A DNA stretch of 64,000 bases from an uncultured Alphaproteobacteria bacterium (lineage in GTDB: Bacteria; Pseudomonadota; Alphaproteobacteria; UBA2966): contig OY282368.1 in assembly GCA_958295725.1 (NCBI GenBank), positions 2,316,001 through 2,380,000 on the forward strand, written 5' to 3'. Numbering within the stretch: the first letter of the stretch is position 1; the number at the start of each line of letters is the position of its first letter. Below the pieces are notes generated by a model. That model was not told where the DNA came from. It saw nothing but the letters and a program-made list of their open reading frames with translations, and searched no databases. Positions 9,183 through 18,028 of the stretch are shown piece by piece. Position numbers and translations under genes: made by a program.

Positions 9183-9599
9183 ATGGCGGAACAATCGGGT
9201 AACAGCGAACTGCTCGCTCTGACGGCGGATATAGTCGCCTCGCACGTCTCGAACAACTCGGTGACCGTGCCCGAGGTGTCGCAATTGATCCGGCAGGTGT
9301 ATAGTGCTCTGGCGGATGTGGACGGTGTCGCCCCGCCCGAGCCCGAGCTTCCGAAGCCCGCGGTGCCGATCAAGAAATCCGTCACGCCCGACTACATTGT
9401 CTGTCTGGAAGATGGTAAGAGGCTGAAGATGCTCAAGCGTCATATCAGGACACGGTACGACCTGAATCCGGACGAGTACCGTGAGCGGTGGGGGCTGGCG
9501 CCGGACTATCCCATGGTCGCGCCCAACTACGCTTCTCGGAGAAGCGCCTTGGCGAAGGAGATCGGGCTGGGCAAAAAGCGCCGTCGTCTCCGGAAATAG
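9183..9599 (+). CDS. MucR/Ros-family transcriptional regulator
   Basis: A 138-residue alphaproteobacterial MucR/Ros regulator. The N-terminal helical oligomerisation half (residues 8-46) and the C-terminal DNA-binding half are both recognisable, the latter through VCLEDGKRLKMLKRHIRTRY followed by the LAPDYPMVAP box and a basic tail. In Ros the zinc site is CxxC..H..H. Here only C74 and H87 match; the second Cys is Asp77 and the last His is replaced around Arg91, so zinc binding may be weak or lost, as described for some Ros/MucR relatives. MucR proteins act as global H-NS-like silencers of AT-rich promoters (exopolysaccharide, motility, cell-cycle genes). Confidence 0.92.
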   Translation: MAEQSGNSELLALTADIVASHVSNNSVTVPEVSQLIRQVYSALADVDGVAPPEPELPKPAVPIKKSVTPDYIVCLEDGKRLKMLKRHIRTRYDLNPDEYRERWGLAPDYPMVAPNYASRRSALAKEIGLGKKRRRLRK

Positions 9600-9636
9600 G
9601 ATGCGTGTCGTTCGTCGGCCGCAATTTTAGGCCATC

Positions 9637-10074
9637 ATGATGGCTTCGAGGCTCGAGCGCCTGTGCATCGAAAAGGGCATGAAGATGACCGGCCAGCGTC
9701 GGCTCATCGCGCGTGTGCTGTCAGAGTCGGAGGATCACCCGGACGTGGAGGCAGTTTACCGGCGGGCGAGCGAGCTCGACCCGAAGATCTCGATCGCCAC
9801 CGTGTATCGGACCGTCCGTCTGTTCGAAGAAGCGAACATTCTCGATCGCCACGATTTCGGCGATGGCCGGGCGCGGTACGAGGAGGTGCCTCTGGAGCAT
9901 CACGATCATCTCATCAATGTGCGAAGCGGCCGGGTTCTGGAGTTCCAGGACGAGGAGATCGAACGTCTTCAGAAGAAGATCGCCCGGGAGCTGGGCTTCG
10001 AGCTGATCGATCACCGCCTCGAGCTCTACGGAGTGCCCCTCGGGTCCGATAGTGACGAAAGCACGGAGTCCTGA
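9637..10074 (+). CDS. fur: Fur-family metalloregulator (Fur/Mur type)
   Basis: A 145-residue Fur-superfamily repressor. The winged-helix part is seen as MTGQRRLIARVL and IATVYRTVRLFEE, followed by the metal-binding HHDH at 88-91 in the dimerisation region. The CxxC structural zinc pairs of gammaproteobacterial Fur are absent, as in alphaproteobacterial Fur/Mur proteins, which sense manganese or iron. It sits 37 bases after the mucR-like gene, and its 3' end overlaps the start of plsC by 23 bases, so it is probably cotranscribed with plsC and miaB. Whether it senses Mn or Fe cannot be decided from the sequence. Confidence 0.93.
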   Translation: MMASRLERLCIEKGMKMTGQRRLIARVLSESEDHPDVEAVYRRASELDPKISIATVYRTVRLFEEANILDRHDFGDGRARYEEVPLEHHDHLINVRSGRVLEFQDEEIERLQKKIARELGFELIDHRLELYGVPLGSDSDESTES

Positions 10075-10858
10075 CCGGCGGACCTTCAGACTGCTCCGGG
10101 CATTGGGCCGCGTGCTTGTCGCGCTCTCTTGGACGTTTCTCCTGCTTCCCCTTCAATCGGTGTCGGCGGCCGTCGGCGGTTCCCTCGGAGAGCGCGTACC
10201 CCGGCTCTATCACACGGGCCTTTGCCGGATACTCGGGATCGATATTCGAGTCGTCGGATCCCTGTTCCCGCGTCGTCCCGCCCTGCTGGTCGCGAACCAC
10301 AGTTCGTGGCTGGACATCCCGATACTGGGAAGCCTGATGGAGTGCTCGTTCGTGGCCAAGGCGGAAGTCTCCGGGTGGCCGGGCGTCGGCACCTTGGCGC
10401 GTCTTCAACGGACGGTTTTCGTGGAGCGGAGCCCCCGTGGCATGGGCGTGCACGTCCGGCGACTCGGCGAACGGCTGGAGGAAGGCGGACGGCTGGTGCT
10501 GTTCCCCGAAGGGACCAGCACCGACGGGAGCCATGTATTGCCATTTAAAAGCGCCTTTTTCTCCGTGATCGGGAACGCCGCGGATAAAGCCATACCTGTC
10601 CAGCCGGTGACCGTGGCATACGTGCGAATCGAAGATCGTCCAGCCGGTCCGCGTACACGGCCGAAGGTGGCGTGGTTCGGAGACATGGAATTCGTTCCCC
10701 ATTTGTGGGGTGTTCTGCGACTGGATGGCCTGAGCGTCGCGATCACCTTTCACGATCCCGTGCCGGAGGCGCATTTCGAATCGCGGAAGAGGCTCGCCGC
10801 CCGTTGCAGAGAGATCGTCGCGATGGAACATGCCCGTCTGCTCTCCTTGACAGGGTAA
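10052..10858 (+). CDS. plsC: 1-acyl-sn-glycerol-3-phosphate acyltransferase (PlsC-like)
   Basis: A 268-residue membrane-bound lysophospholipid acyltransferase that would convert lysophosphatidic acid to phosphatidic acid, or acylate a related lipid such as lyso-ornithine lipid. An N-terminal hydrophobic segment (residues 22-42) precedes the HX4D motif NHSSWLDI, the acceptor-binding FPEGTSTDG block and an FVERS element between them. The GTG start at 10052 lies inside fur (23-base overlap), implying translational coupling. Its position between fur and miaB is conserved in many alphaproteobacteria. Confidence 0.92.
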   Translation: MTKARSPDRRTFRLLRALGRVLVALSWTFLLLPLQSVSAAVGGSLGERVPRLYHTGLCRILGIDIRVVGSLFPRRPALLVANHSSWLDIPILGSLMECSFVAKAEVSGWPGVGTLARLQRTVFVERSPRGMGVHVRRLGERLEEGGRLVLFPEGTSTDGSHVLPFKSAFFSVIGNAADKAIPVQPVTVAYVRIEDRPAGPRTRPKVAWFGDMEFVPHLWGVLRLDGLSVAITFHDPVPEAHFESRKRLAARCREIVAMEHARLLSLTG

Positions 10859-10959
10859 GGCCAGGTGCTAGTGTTCCTCCAAGGAGTCGGGGAATTCGTG
10901 GGATCGATGCAAACGATGGCACGTCGGATTGGCTCTCCGCGAGGAGCCTAGGACCGTCC

Positions 10960-12324
10960 TTGCCCAAAAAGCTCTTCATCAAAACCTACGGTTGTCAGAT
11001 GAACGCCTACGACTCCGCTCGCATGGCGGACGTTCTGGCGCCGCTGGGCTACACGCCTGTGAATTGTCCCGCGGGCGCGGACATGGTCATTCTGAACACG
11101 TGCCATATCCGTGAGAAGGCGGCGGAGAAAGTGTATTCCGAGCTGGGCCGTCTGCGCTCGCTCAAGCGCACGAGAGAGAGGGACGGCGGTGCCATGGTGC
11201 TCGCCGTGGCCGGATGCGTCGCACAGGCCGAAGGCGAGGAAGTCCGTCGTCGAGCGCCCTGGGTCGATATCGTGTTCGGTCCTCAGGCGTACCACCGGCT
11301 TCCCGACATGATCTCCGAGGCCGAACGGCGTGCGGTCGTCGATACCGAGTTTCCCATCGAACCCAAGTTCGACTCGCTGCCCGAGGAGTCGGCGCCGCGG
11401 GGGGCCGCCGCGTTTCTCACCGTTCAGGAGGGGTGCGACAAGTTCTGCACTTTCTGCGTGGTGCCTTACACGCGCGGGCTGGAGTATTCGCGCCCCGTTG
11501 CCGATCTCCTCAAGGAAGCGCGCCGGCTCGTCGAATCGGGCACGTGCGAGCTCACGCTCCTGGGGCAGAACGTGAATGCGTACCATAGCGGAGGGCGTAA
11601 CGGACGGACCCGGTCGCTGGCGGATCTGATCCGCGAACTGGCGGAGATCGATGGGCTTCGAAGGCTCCGCTACACCACGTCCCATCCGCGTGACATGAGC
11701 GACGATCTCATCTCGGCCCACGGGGACGTCGATGTTCTGATGCCCTACCTTCACCTTCCGGCGCAGTCGGGCTCCGACCGCATCCTGAGAGAGATGAACC
11801 GCGGGCATACGTCGGGAGACTACTTGCGGCTTGTCGACCGGATCCGCGCCGCGCGGCCGGATATCGCTCTTTCCAGCGACTTCATCGTGGGGTTTCCGGA
11901 CGAGACCGACGTCGACTTCGAATCGACGCTCGATCTGGTTCGCCAAGTCGGATACGCGAGCGCCTATTCGTTCCGCTACAGTCCGCGTCCCGGCACGCCG
12001 GCCGCCGGCTACGAGGACCAAGTCGCGGACGACGTGAAGTCGGAAAGGCTGGCCGAGTTGCAGGAGTTGATCGGACGGCAGGCACGTGCCTTCAACGCGG
12101 CGACTGTCGGTCGAACGCTCGATGTCCTGCTGGAACGGCGGGGGCGGCACGAGGGGCAACTCGTCGGACGCAGTCCGTATATGCAGGCCGTCCATGTCGA
12201 GGCGGACCTTTCTTGTCTTGGGCGGGTTGCCGCGGTTCGTATCGACGACGCCCTGCCCAATAGCTTGTCCGGTCGGTTGATGGGCGGATCCGGTCCGGAA
12301 GATCAGCTGGCGGGCATGGTATGA
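10960..12324 (+). CDS. miaB: tRNA-2-methylthio-N6-dimethylallyladenosine synthase MiaB
   Basis: A radical-SAM methylthiotransferase that adds ms2 to i6A37 of tRNA, the step after MiaA, whose gene lies at the other end of this window. The UPF0004 domain starts [15 protein letters not shown]. The radical-SAM triad is C159, C163 and C166 in CDKFCTFC, and a TRAM domain closes the protein. No ATG fits: the reading frame remains open far upstream into plsC, but homology starts at [15 protein letters not shown]. The TTG at 10960, preceded by GAGGAG at 10941-10946, is therefore chosen, giving 454 residues, the normal length. Confidence 0.93.
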   Translation: MPKKLFIKTYGCQMNAYDSARMADVLAPLGYTPVNCPAGADMVILNTCHIREKAAEKVYSELGRLRSLKRTRERDGGAMVLAVAGCVAQAEGEEVRRRAPWVDIVFGPQAYHRLPDMISEAERRAVVDTEFPIEPKFDSLPEESAPRGAAAFLTVQEGCDKFCTFCVVPYTRGLEYSRPVADLLKEARRLVESGTCELTLLGQNVNAYHSGGRNGRTRSLADLIRELAEIDGLRRLRYTTSHPRDMSDDLISAHGDVDVLMPYLHLPAQSGSDRILREMNRGHTSGDYLRLVDRIRAARPDIALSSDFIVGFPDETDVDFESTLDLVRQVGYASAYSFRYSPRPGTPAAGYEDQVADDVKSERLAELQELIGRQARAFNAATVGRTLDVLLERRGRHEGQLVGRSPYMQAVHVEADLSCLGRVAAVRIDDALPNSLSGRLMGGSGPEDQLAGMV

Positions 12325-12337
12325 GGATTCGACGGAA

Positions 12338-13348
12338 TTGACGGCGGTAGACGAAGCGGCGGCGGCACCGCTTTACATGGTCTTCAACGACAACAGCCTC
12401 CTGACCGCCTTGTTCGGAGAGCATGACAGGAATCTGGCCCGCATCGAGCAGAAACTGAACGTCTCGGTGACGGCTCGGGGCAATCGCGTATCGGTCAAAG
12501 GAGGTATCTGGCGTCAGAAGGCGACACGCGCGGTTCTCGACGAGCTCTACGCGAGACTTGAGAAAGGTCTCGATGTCGGCGTGGGTGAAGTGGATGGCGC
12601 CATACGCATGGCCGAGGCGATGGTGACGGAAGACGACGGTTCGCACTCGATCATCGACGAAGATACACGGATTCAGACCCGACGGCGTGTGATAACGCCG
12701 CGCTCCCCTGTGCAAGCCGCTTATGTCCGCGCGCTCCGTTCCCATGAGATGGTCTTCGGGCTGGGACCCGCCGGAACCGGCAAGACATTCCTGGCGGTCG
12801 CCGTGGGCGTGTCGATGCTTCTCGAGGGTCTCGTGGAGCGCATCGTCCTGTCACGGCCGGCCGTGGAGGCGGGCGAGCGACTCGGCTATCTGCCCGGGGA
12901 CCTGCGGGACAAGATCGATCCCTATCTCCGCCCTCTCTACGACGCCCTGCATCATATGTTGCCCGCGGATCAGGTCGTCCGGCGACTCGGGTCGGGGGAG
13001 ATCGAGGTCGCGCCCGTCGCTTTCATGCGCGGCCGCACCCTGGCCGATGCGTTCGTCATCGTCGATGAAGCCCAGAATACGTCCCCCGTCCAGATGAAAA
13101 TGTTGCTTACGCGTCTTGGCGAGAATTCGCGAATGACGGTCACGGGAGATCTCTCGCAAGTCGATCTGCCGCGTGGCGAGGTATCGGGTTTGGCGGATGC
13201 TGTGGAGATGCTTGATGGCGTTCCCGATGTCGGGATCGTGTATTTCTCGCACGAGGACGTGGTGAGACATGCGCTCGTGACGCAAATCGTGCAGGCCTAC
13301 GACCATCGCGAACGAAGACGTCGTTCAAAGGCGCGGCATGACGGCTGA
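12338..13348 (+). CDS. phoH: PhoH-family ATPase
   Basis: A 336-residue PhoH-like protein (YbeZ type), a P-loop ATPase that partners with the RNase YbeY, encoded next to it. An N-terminal KH-like region (residues 12-90) precedes the Walker A GPAGTGKT at about 143-150 and a VDEAQNTSP Walker B/helicase-like motif. The start listed is the TTG at 12338, giving LTAVDEA; an ATG at codon 14 is an alternative. The gene overlaps ybeY by 11 bases and follows miaB by 13 bases, the usual miaB-phoH-ybeY order. The exact role, in RNA metabolism or ribosome maturation, is not settled for the family. Confidence 0.95.
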   Translation: MTAVDEAAAAPLYMVFNDNSLLTALFGEHDRNLARIEQKLNVSVTARGNRVSVKGGIWRQKATRAVLDELYARLEKGLDVGVGEVDGAIRMAEAMVTEDDGSHSIIDEDTRIQTRRRVITPRSPVQAAYVRALRSHEMVFGLGPAGTGKTFLAVAVGVSMLLEGLVERIVLSRPAVEAGERLGYLPGDLRDKIDPYLRPLYDALHHMLPADQVVRRLGSGEIEVAPVAFMRGRTLADAFVIVDEAQNTSPVQMKMLLTRLGENSRMTVTGDLSQVDLPRGEVSGLADAVEMLDGVPDVGIVYFSHEDVVRHALVTQIVQAYDHRERRRRSKARHDG

Positions 13349-13903
13349 GGATCGAGGCCCGTCCGGCGGTTCGGTCGGTCCGCGTCGGAATTGTGCCGCG
13401 GAAGTGGTGACCGCGATTTCCATCGAGAATCCGAAGTGGCGTTCGCGGGCACCGGACGCGGAGGCGCTGTGTCGTCAGGCTGTCGGCCGCGTCCTGGAGG
13501 TCGTCGGTCCGAGAGATCCACGCCTGGAAGTGTCCGTCGTCCTGGCCGATGATCGGCTGCTGCGGCGTCTCAACCGGAAGAGCCGGGGGGTGGACCGGCC
13601 GACCGACGTTCTCGCGTTCCCGTGCGACCCGCTTGGCGAAGCGGCGCCGGAAGGCGCGCCCCGGATGCTCGGCGACATCGTGATCTCGTGCGACCGGGTC
13701 TCCCGGGATGCGGGGCGGCACGGCACGCCGTTCGCGGACCGCCTGCGGCATCTGGTGGTTCATGGAATGTTGCACTTGCTCGACTACCGCCACGATTCCG
13801 AAACCCAGGCCGAGGCAATGGAGGAGTTGGAGGCGTCGATCCTCTCGGAGATGGGAATCCCGGACCCTTACGCGGACGGGGTCGCCCCGGCGGGTGAACC
13901 GGC

Positions 13904-13907
<4 letters not shown>
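13338..13907 (+). CDS. ybeY: Endoribonuclease YbeY (16S rRNA maturation)
   Basis: A 189-residue metal-dependent single-strand RNase acting in 16S rRNA 3' processing and 70S quality control. The zinc-binding H-x3-H-x5-H pattern is seen in VVHGMLHLLDYRHD, and the upstream DVLAFP and GDIVIS strands match the family. The N-terminal ~30 residues are a low-similarity extension, so the true start could lie a little downstream of the ATG at 13338. It overlaps phoH by 11 bases and the next gene by 4 bases (GTGA), indicating a translationally coupled operon. Confidence 0.95.
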
Positions 13908-14854
<947 letters not shown>

Positions 14855-14885
14855 TCGGTCCTCGCGCGGTAGCAGGCGTCGCGAC

Positions 14886-16469
14886 ATGGCTTGGCTTCGC
14901 CGGCGGCTGATCGATATCGAAGGATGGCGGCGGTACCTCCTGGCATTCGCGCTGGGAGCCCTGGTGACCGTCTCGCTCCCACCCCTTCACGCGTGGCCGG
15001 CCTTGATCGTCGGTTTTACCGGCTTGGTCTGGATACTCGACGGATGCACCCGCCCGGGCTCGGCATCCCTGGCGGGATGGTGGTTCGGATTCGGGTACCT
15101 CGGATTCGGACTCTATTGGATCGCGTCCGCGTTGATGATCGAACCGGAGCGGGTCGGCTGGATGATACCGTTCGCCGTGCTTGGTCTGCCGGCGGTGTTC
15201 GCGGTGTCGGTGGCCTTGGCGACGCTGACGGTCCATGTCTCGGGCGCTCGCGGAGTCGGCCGGGTGATCGTGCTCGCCGGCGCCTGGAGCGCGGGCGAAT
15301 GGCTCCGTGGCCATGCCTTTACGGGATTTCCGTGGAATCTCGTCGGATACGGCGCCATCGCCTCCGACGCGTTCCTGCAGGTCACGGCGGTGGTCGGCAT
15401 CTATGGCCTGGGATTTCTGGTCGTTCTCGTCTCGGCCATGCCGGCGACCCTTGCCGGAGAGGGGGATCCCGCCTCCCGGCTCCGCCGCTTCGGTCCCGTG
15501 GCCGTCGCCGCGGCTTCGATCGCCGTCCTGTGGATCGGCGGTACGCTCCGTCTGGCGGTCGCCGATCTCGGAAACGTGCCGGACGTCACCCTGCGTCTGG
15601 TCCAGGCCAACATCGCTCAGCACCACAAGTGGCGGGAGGATCGCCTGCGTGCCAATCTTGCGCGGTATTTCCGACTGAGTTCTCTGTCCGGCTCGGATGC
15701 TGTGACCCATGTCATCTGGCCGGAAACAGCTGTGCCCTACTTTCTGGCCAGCGATTCCCGTCTGTCCCGGGAGATCGGAAGGCTCACGAATCCCGGGGGA
15801 CTCGTCATCGCGGGAGCCCCTCGAACAGCGATCGAGAGGGACAATGGGGAAACGCCACCCCGGATATGGAACTCCGTTCATGCCGTCGACCGCGCCGGAC
15901 GGATCGTCGGTAGTTACGACAAATCACACCTCCTTCCGTTCGGAGAATATGTGCCGTTCCGGCCGCTGCTGCGCCGCCTCGGCGTCGAGCGGATCGCCTC
16001 CGGCCAAGGCGATTTTCAGGCCGGACGAGGAAACACGACATTGAACCTTCCGGGGCTGCCGCCGGTCGGAATCCTGATCTGTTACGAAGCCATATTTCCA
16101 GGCGATGTCACGTCCGACGCGGCGCGGCCCCGGTGGCTCCTGAACGTGACGAACGATGCCTGGTTCGGCCGCACGGCGGGTCCCCATCAACATTTCGCCA
16201 TGGCCCGAGTTCGGGCCGCAGAGGAGGGGTTGCCGCTGGTCCGGGTCGCCAATACCGGAATCTCGGGCGTCGCCGACGCCCACGGCCGGATCGTGCTGAA
16301 GACCGCGCTCGGAGAGACCGCGGTCATCGACGCGCCGCTCCCGATACCTCTGGACCGGCCCACCCTCTACGCGCGTTGGGGCGATTCCGGGTTGCTGGCG
16401 ATTCTCCTCGCGGTGTTGATTCATGCGGTGGCCGTCGGGGTCCGCGGGCTCGCGCGGAGGACGGAATGA
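14886..16469 (+). CDS. lnt: Apolipoprotein N-acyltransferase
   Basis: A 527-residue inner-membrane enzyme that adds the third acyl chain to lipoproteins. An N-terminal region of about six to seven membrane helices (residues 15-215) is followed by a periplasmic CN-hydrolase domain and a final helix near 500-518. The catalytic triad is visible: E280 in WPETAVPYF, K346 in YDKSHLLPFGEYVPF and C399 in ILICYEAIFPG, matching E267/K335/C387 of E. coli Lnt. Length is normal. It is the last gene of the miaB-to-lnt run; trmB follows after 95 bases. Confidence 0.97.
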   Translation: MAWLRRRLIDIEGWRRYLLAFALGALVTVSLPPLHAWPALIVGFTGLVWILDGCTRPGSASLAGWWFGFGYLGFGLYWIASALMIEPERVGWMIPFAVLGLPAVFAVSVALATLTVHVSGARGVGRVIVLAGAWSAGEWLRGHAFTGFPWNLVGYGAIASDAFLQVTAVVGIYGLGFLVVLVSAMPATLAGEGDPASRLRRFGPVAVAAASIAVLWIGGTLRLAVADLGNVPDVTLRLVQANIAQHHKWREDRLRANLARYFRLSSLSGSDAVTHVIWPETAVPYFLASDSRLSREIGRLTNPGGLVIAGAPRTAIERDNGETPPRIWNSVHAVDRAGRIVGSYDKSHLLPFGEYVPFRPLLRRLGVERIASGQGDFQAGRGNTTLNLPGLPPVGILICYEAIFPGDVTSDAARPRWLLNVTNDAWFGRTAGPHQHFAMARVRAAEEGLPLVRVANTGISGVADAHGRIVLKTALGETAVIDAPLPIPLDRPTLYARWGDSGLLAILLAVLIHAVAVGVRGLARRTE

Positions 16470-16564
16470 GACGGCTTCGGTTCGTTGGACGGCGCGAAGG
16501 CCCGCGGTCGTCACCTGTCGACGGGCGGGACGCGCCGTCCGCCGAGGCGTGAACGCGTTCGCCC

Positions 16565-17287
16565 ATGGACCGGAGCGAGCATGTCCACTATGGCCGTCGG
16601 CGCGGACGCAGACTGCGTCCCGGACGGCAGCGGCTCCTCAAGGACCTGTTGCCCCGGCTTCGGCTGCCGGTGGGGGATCTCGGCGTGCTCGCGCAGCGGC
16701 CGCCCGCGGAGGCTTTTTGCGGCTATTCGGATGTCTGGCTCGAAGTCGGCTTCGGACAAGGAGAACATCTGGCGGCGCAGGCGCACGCGAATCCGGACAC
16801 GCTCTTCATCGGCTGCGAACCCTACGTCAACGGTATATCGAGCCTGTTACGGACCATCGCCTCCGAGGAGATCGGAAATGTCTTGATTCACGACGACGAT
16901 GCCCGGGTTCTGTTGGAATCCTTGCCCGACGCCAGCGTCGGCCGCCTGTTCCTTCTGTTTCCGGATCCCTGGCCGAAGCGCCGCCATCGCAAGCGGCGGT
17001 TCGTCTCGCCGACAAACCTCGATCGCATCGCGCGTATTCTCGTCGATGGCGCGGAATTTCGCTTCGCCACGGATCACGCCGAATACGCGCGCTGGACACT
17101 CCGGCACGTTATAGACCATGCCGCCCTGGAATGGCCGGCGACCCGGCCCGGCGATTGGCGGTACAAGGCCGGGGACTGGCCCGAAACCCGGTACGAACGG
17201 AAAGCCACCGCCCAGGGCCGGACTTGCGTCTACATGACATTTCGACGCCGCGCCCGCGCCGTCGAAACGGACGGGCAGTCGGGATGA
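16565..17287 (+). CDS. trmB: tRNA (guanine-N7-)-methyltransferase
   Basis: A 240-residue SAM-dependent enzyme that forms m7G46 in tRNA. The SAM-binding strand reads WLEVGFGQGEHL, followed by GCEPYVNGISSLLR. The catalytic and tRNA-binding motif FPDPWPKRRHRKRRF is complete, and the TDHAEYA acid motif is present. In many relatives metK stands between lnt and trmB; no metK is seen here. The gene is followed by a 165-base interval holding the candidate promoter and terminator of the rimP operon, so trmB probably ends the upstream transcript. Confidence 0.96.
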   Translation: MDRSEHVHYGRRRGRRLRPGRQRLLKDLLPRLRLPVGDLGVLAQRPPAEAFCGYSDVWLEVGFGQGEHLAAQAHANPDTLFIGCEPYVNGISSLLRTIASEEIGNVLIHDDDARVLLESLPDASVGRLFLLFPDPWPKRRHRKRRFVSPTNLDRIARILVDGAEFRFATDHAEYARWTLRHVIDHAALEWPATRPGDWRYKAGDWPETRYERKATAQGRTCVYMTFRRRARAVETDGQSG

Positions 17288-17373
17288 CCATCGCGTCGCC
17301 GCGCTCATGGCACGTCCGAAAAACCTTCCTGCTTATCCGCAAAACCCGTCCAGCGACGCAAGCAGAAAAATCC

Positions 17374-17401
17374 TTGAAGTCACGCATGACTTGGCTATTA
17401 T
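17374..17401 (+). promoter_or_regulatory. Candidate sigma-70 promoter of the rimP-nusA-infB operon
   Basis: TTGAAG (17374-17379) and TATTAT (17396-17401) are separated by 16 bases, giving a good match to the housekeeping consensus in an otherwise GC-rich stretch between trmB and rimP. Initiation would fall near 17408, leaving a leader of about 70 bases that ends exactly at the hairpin and T-run at 17453-17476. This is a sequence-only prediction. Confidence 0.5.
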
Positions 17402-17452
17402 GCCGGGGTTGGTATGTTTGGTATGGTTCGACAATGTCCGTGAGTTTCCGCG

Positions 17453-17476
17453 GTGGGCTGGCGGCCCACTTTTTTT
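17453..17476 (+). terminator. Intrinsic terminator / attenuator directly upstream of rimP
   Basis: A perfect 6-bp stem GTGGGC/GCCCAC closes a five-base loop (TGGCG) and is followed at once by seven T residues (17470-17476). This is a textbook rho-independent terminator. It lies after the trmB stop and only 18 bases before the rimP start codon, downstream of the candidate promoter at 17374. It therefore either ends trmB transcripts or works as an attenuator of the rimP-nusA operon. Confidence 0.85.
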
Positions 17477-17494
17477 ATGGGAGATGCCGGGACG

Positions 17495-18016
17495 ATGGAG
17501 GCCGGGGCCCGTATCGAGGAGTTGATTGCCCCGTCGTTGGAGCATGTCGGTTTTCGTGTGGTTCGCGTGAGGCTGACAGGCGGCGGGCGGCGCACCCTTC
17601 AGGTCATGGCCGAGCCGTGTGACGGGCGCGCGATGACGGTCGATCATTGCGCGGAACTGAGTCGGACGGTCTCCGCTCTCCTCGACATCGAGGATCCGAT
17701 TCCCGGCCCTTACATGTTGGAGGTAAGCTCGCCGGGTCTCGACCGCCCGCTCGTGCGTCGCGAGGACTTCGAGCGGTTCTCCGGACTCGATGTCAGGTTG
17801 GAGACCCGCCGGGCGAACGCGGGGCGCCGCCGTTATCGGGGCCGATTATTGGGCCTTGTCGGGGACCACGTAAGGATTTTCTCGCTGGACGGTGTCGGCG
17901 AGAAGGTGTTCGAGATCCCGTTCGACGACATCGCGTCGGCCAAGCTCGCGTCGGCCGACGGCCTTGTCGAAGCGGGCTCGACGCGAGGGCAGGACGACGA
18001 CGGAAATAGCGAATAG
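17495..18016 (+). CDS. rimP: Ribosome maturation factor RimP
   Basis: A 173-residue RimP protein needed for 30S subunit maturation. The N-terminal alpha/beta domain reads GARIEELIAPSLEHVGFRVV and carries the YMLEVSSPGLDRPL signature; a C-terminal SH3-like beta barrel (about 95-160) follows. The ATG at 17495 is chosen because it is preceded by GGGAG at 17480-17484. An in-frame ATG at 17477 abuts the terminator T-run and would have no free ribosome-binding site. The gene starts the rimP-nusA-ylxR-infB operon, with nusA 12 bases downstream. Confidence 0.95.
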   Translation: MEAGARIEELIAPSLEHVGFRVVRVRLTGGGRRTLQVMAEPCDGRAMTVDHCAELSRTVSALLDIEDPIPGPYMLEVSSPGLDRPLVRREDFERFSGLDVRLETRRANAGRRRYRGRLLGLVGDHVRIFSLDGVGEKVFEIPFDDIASAKLASADGLVEAGSTRGQDDDGNSE

Positions 18017-18028
18017 GCGGCGAGAATC

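Noticed and set aside
10897..10950. Short frame [14 protein letters not shown] ending in TAG just before miaB as a leader peptide.
   Set aside because: No ribosome-binding site, no codon pattern indicative of attenuation and no following terminator.
10672..10959. N-terminal extension of the miaB frame into plsC.
   Set aside because: It lies within plsC in another frame and has no similarity; MiaB homology begins at the TTG at 10960.
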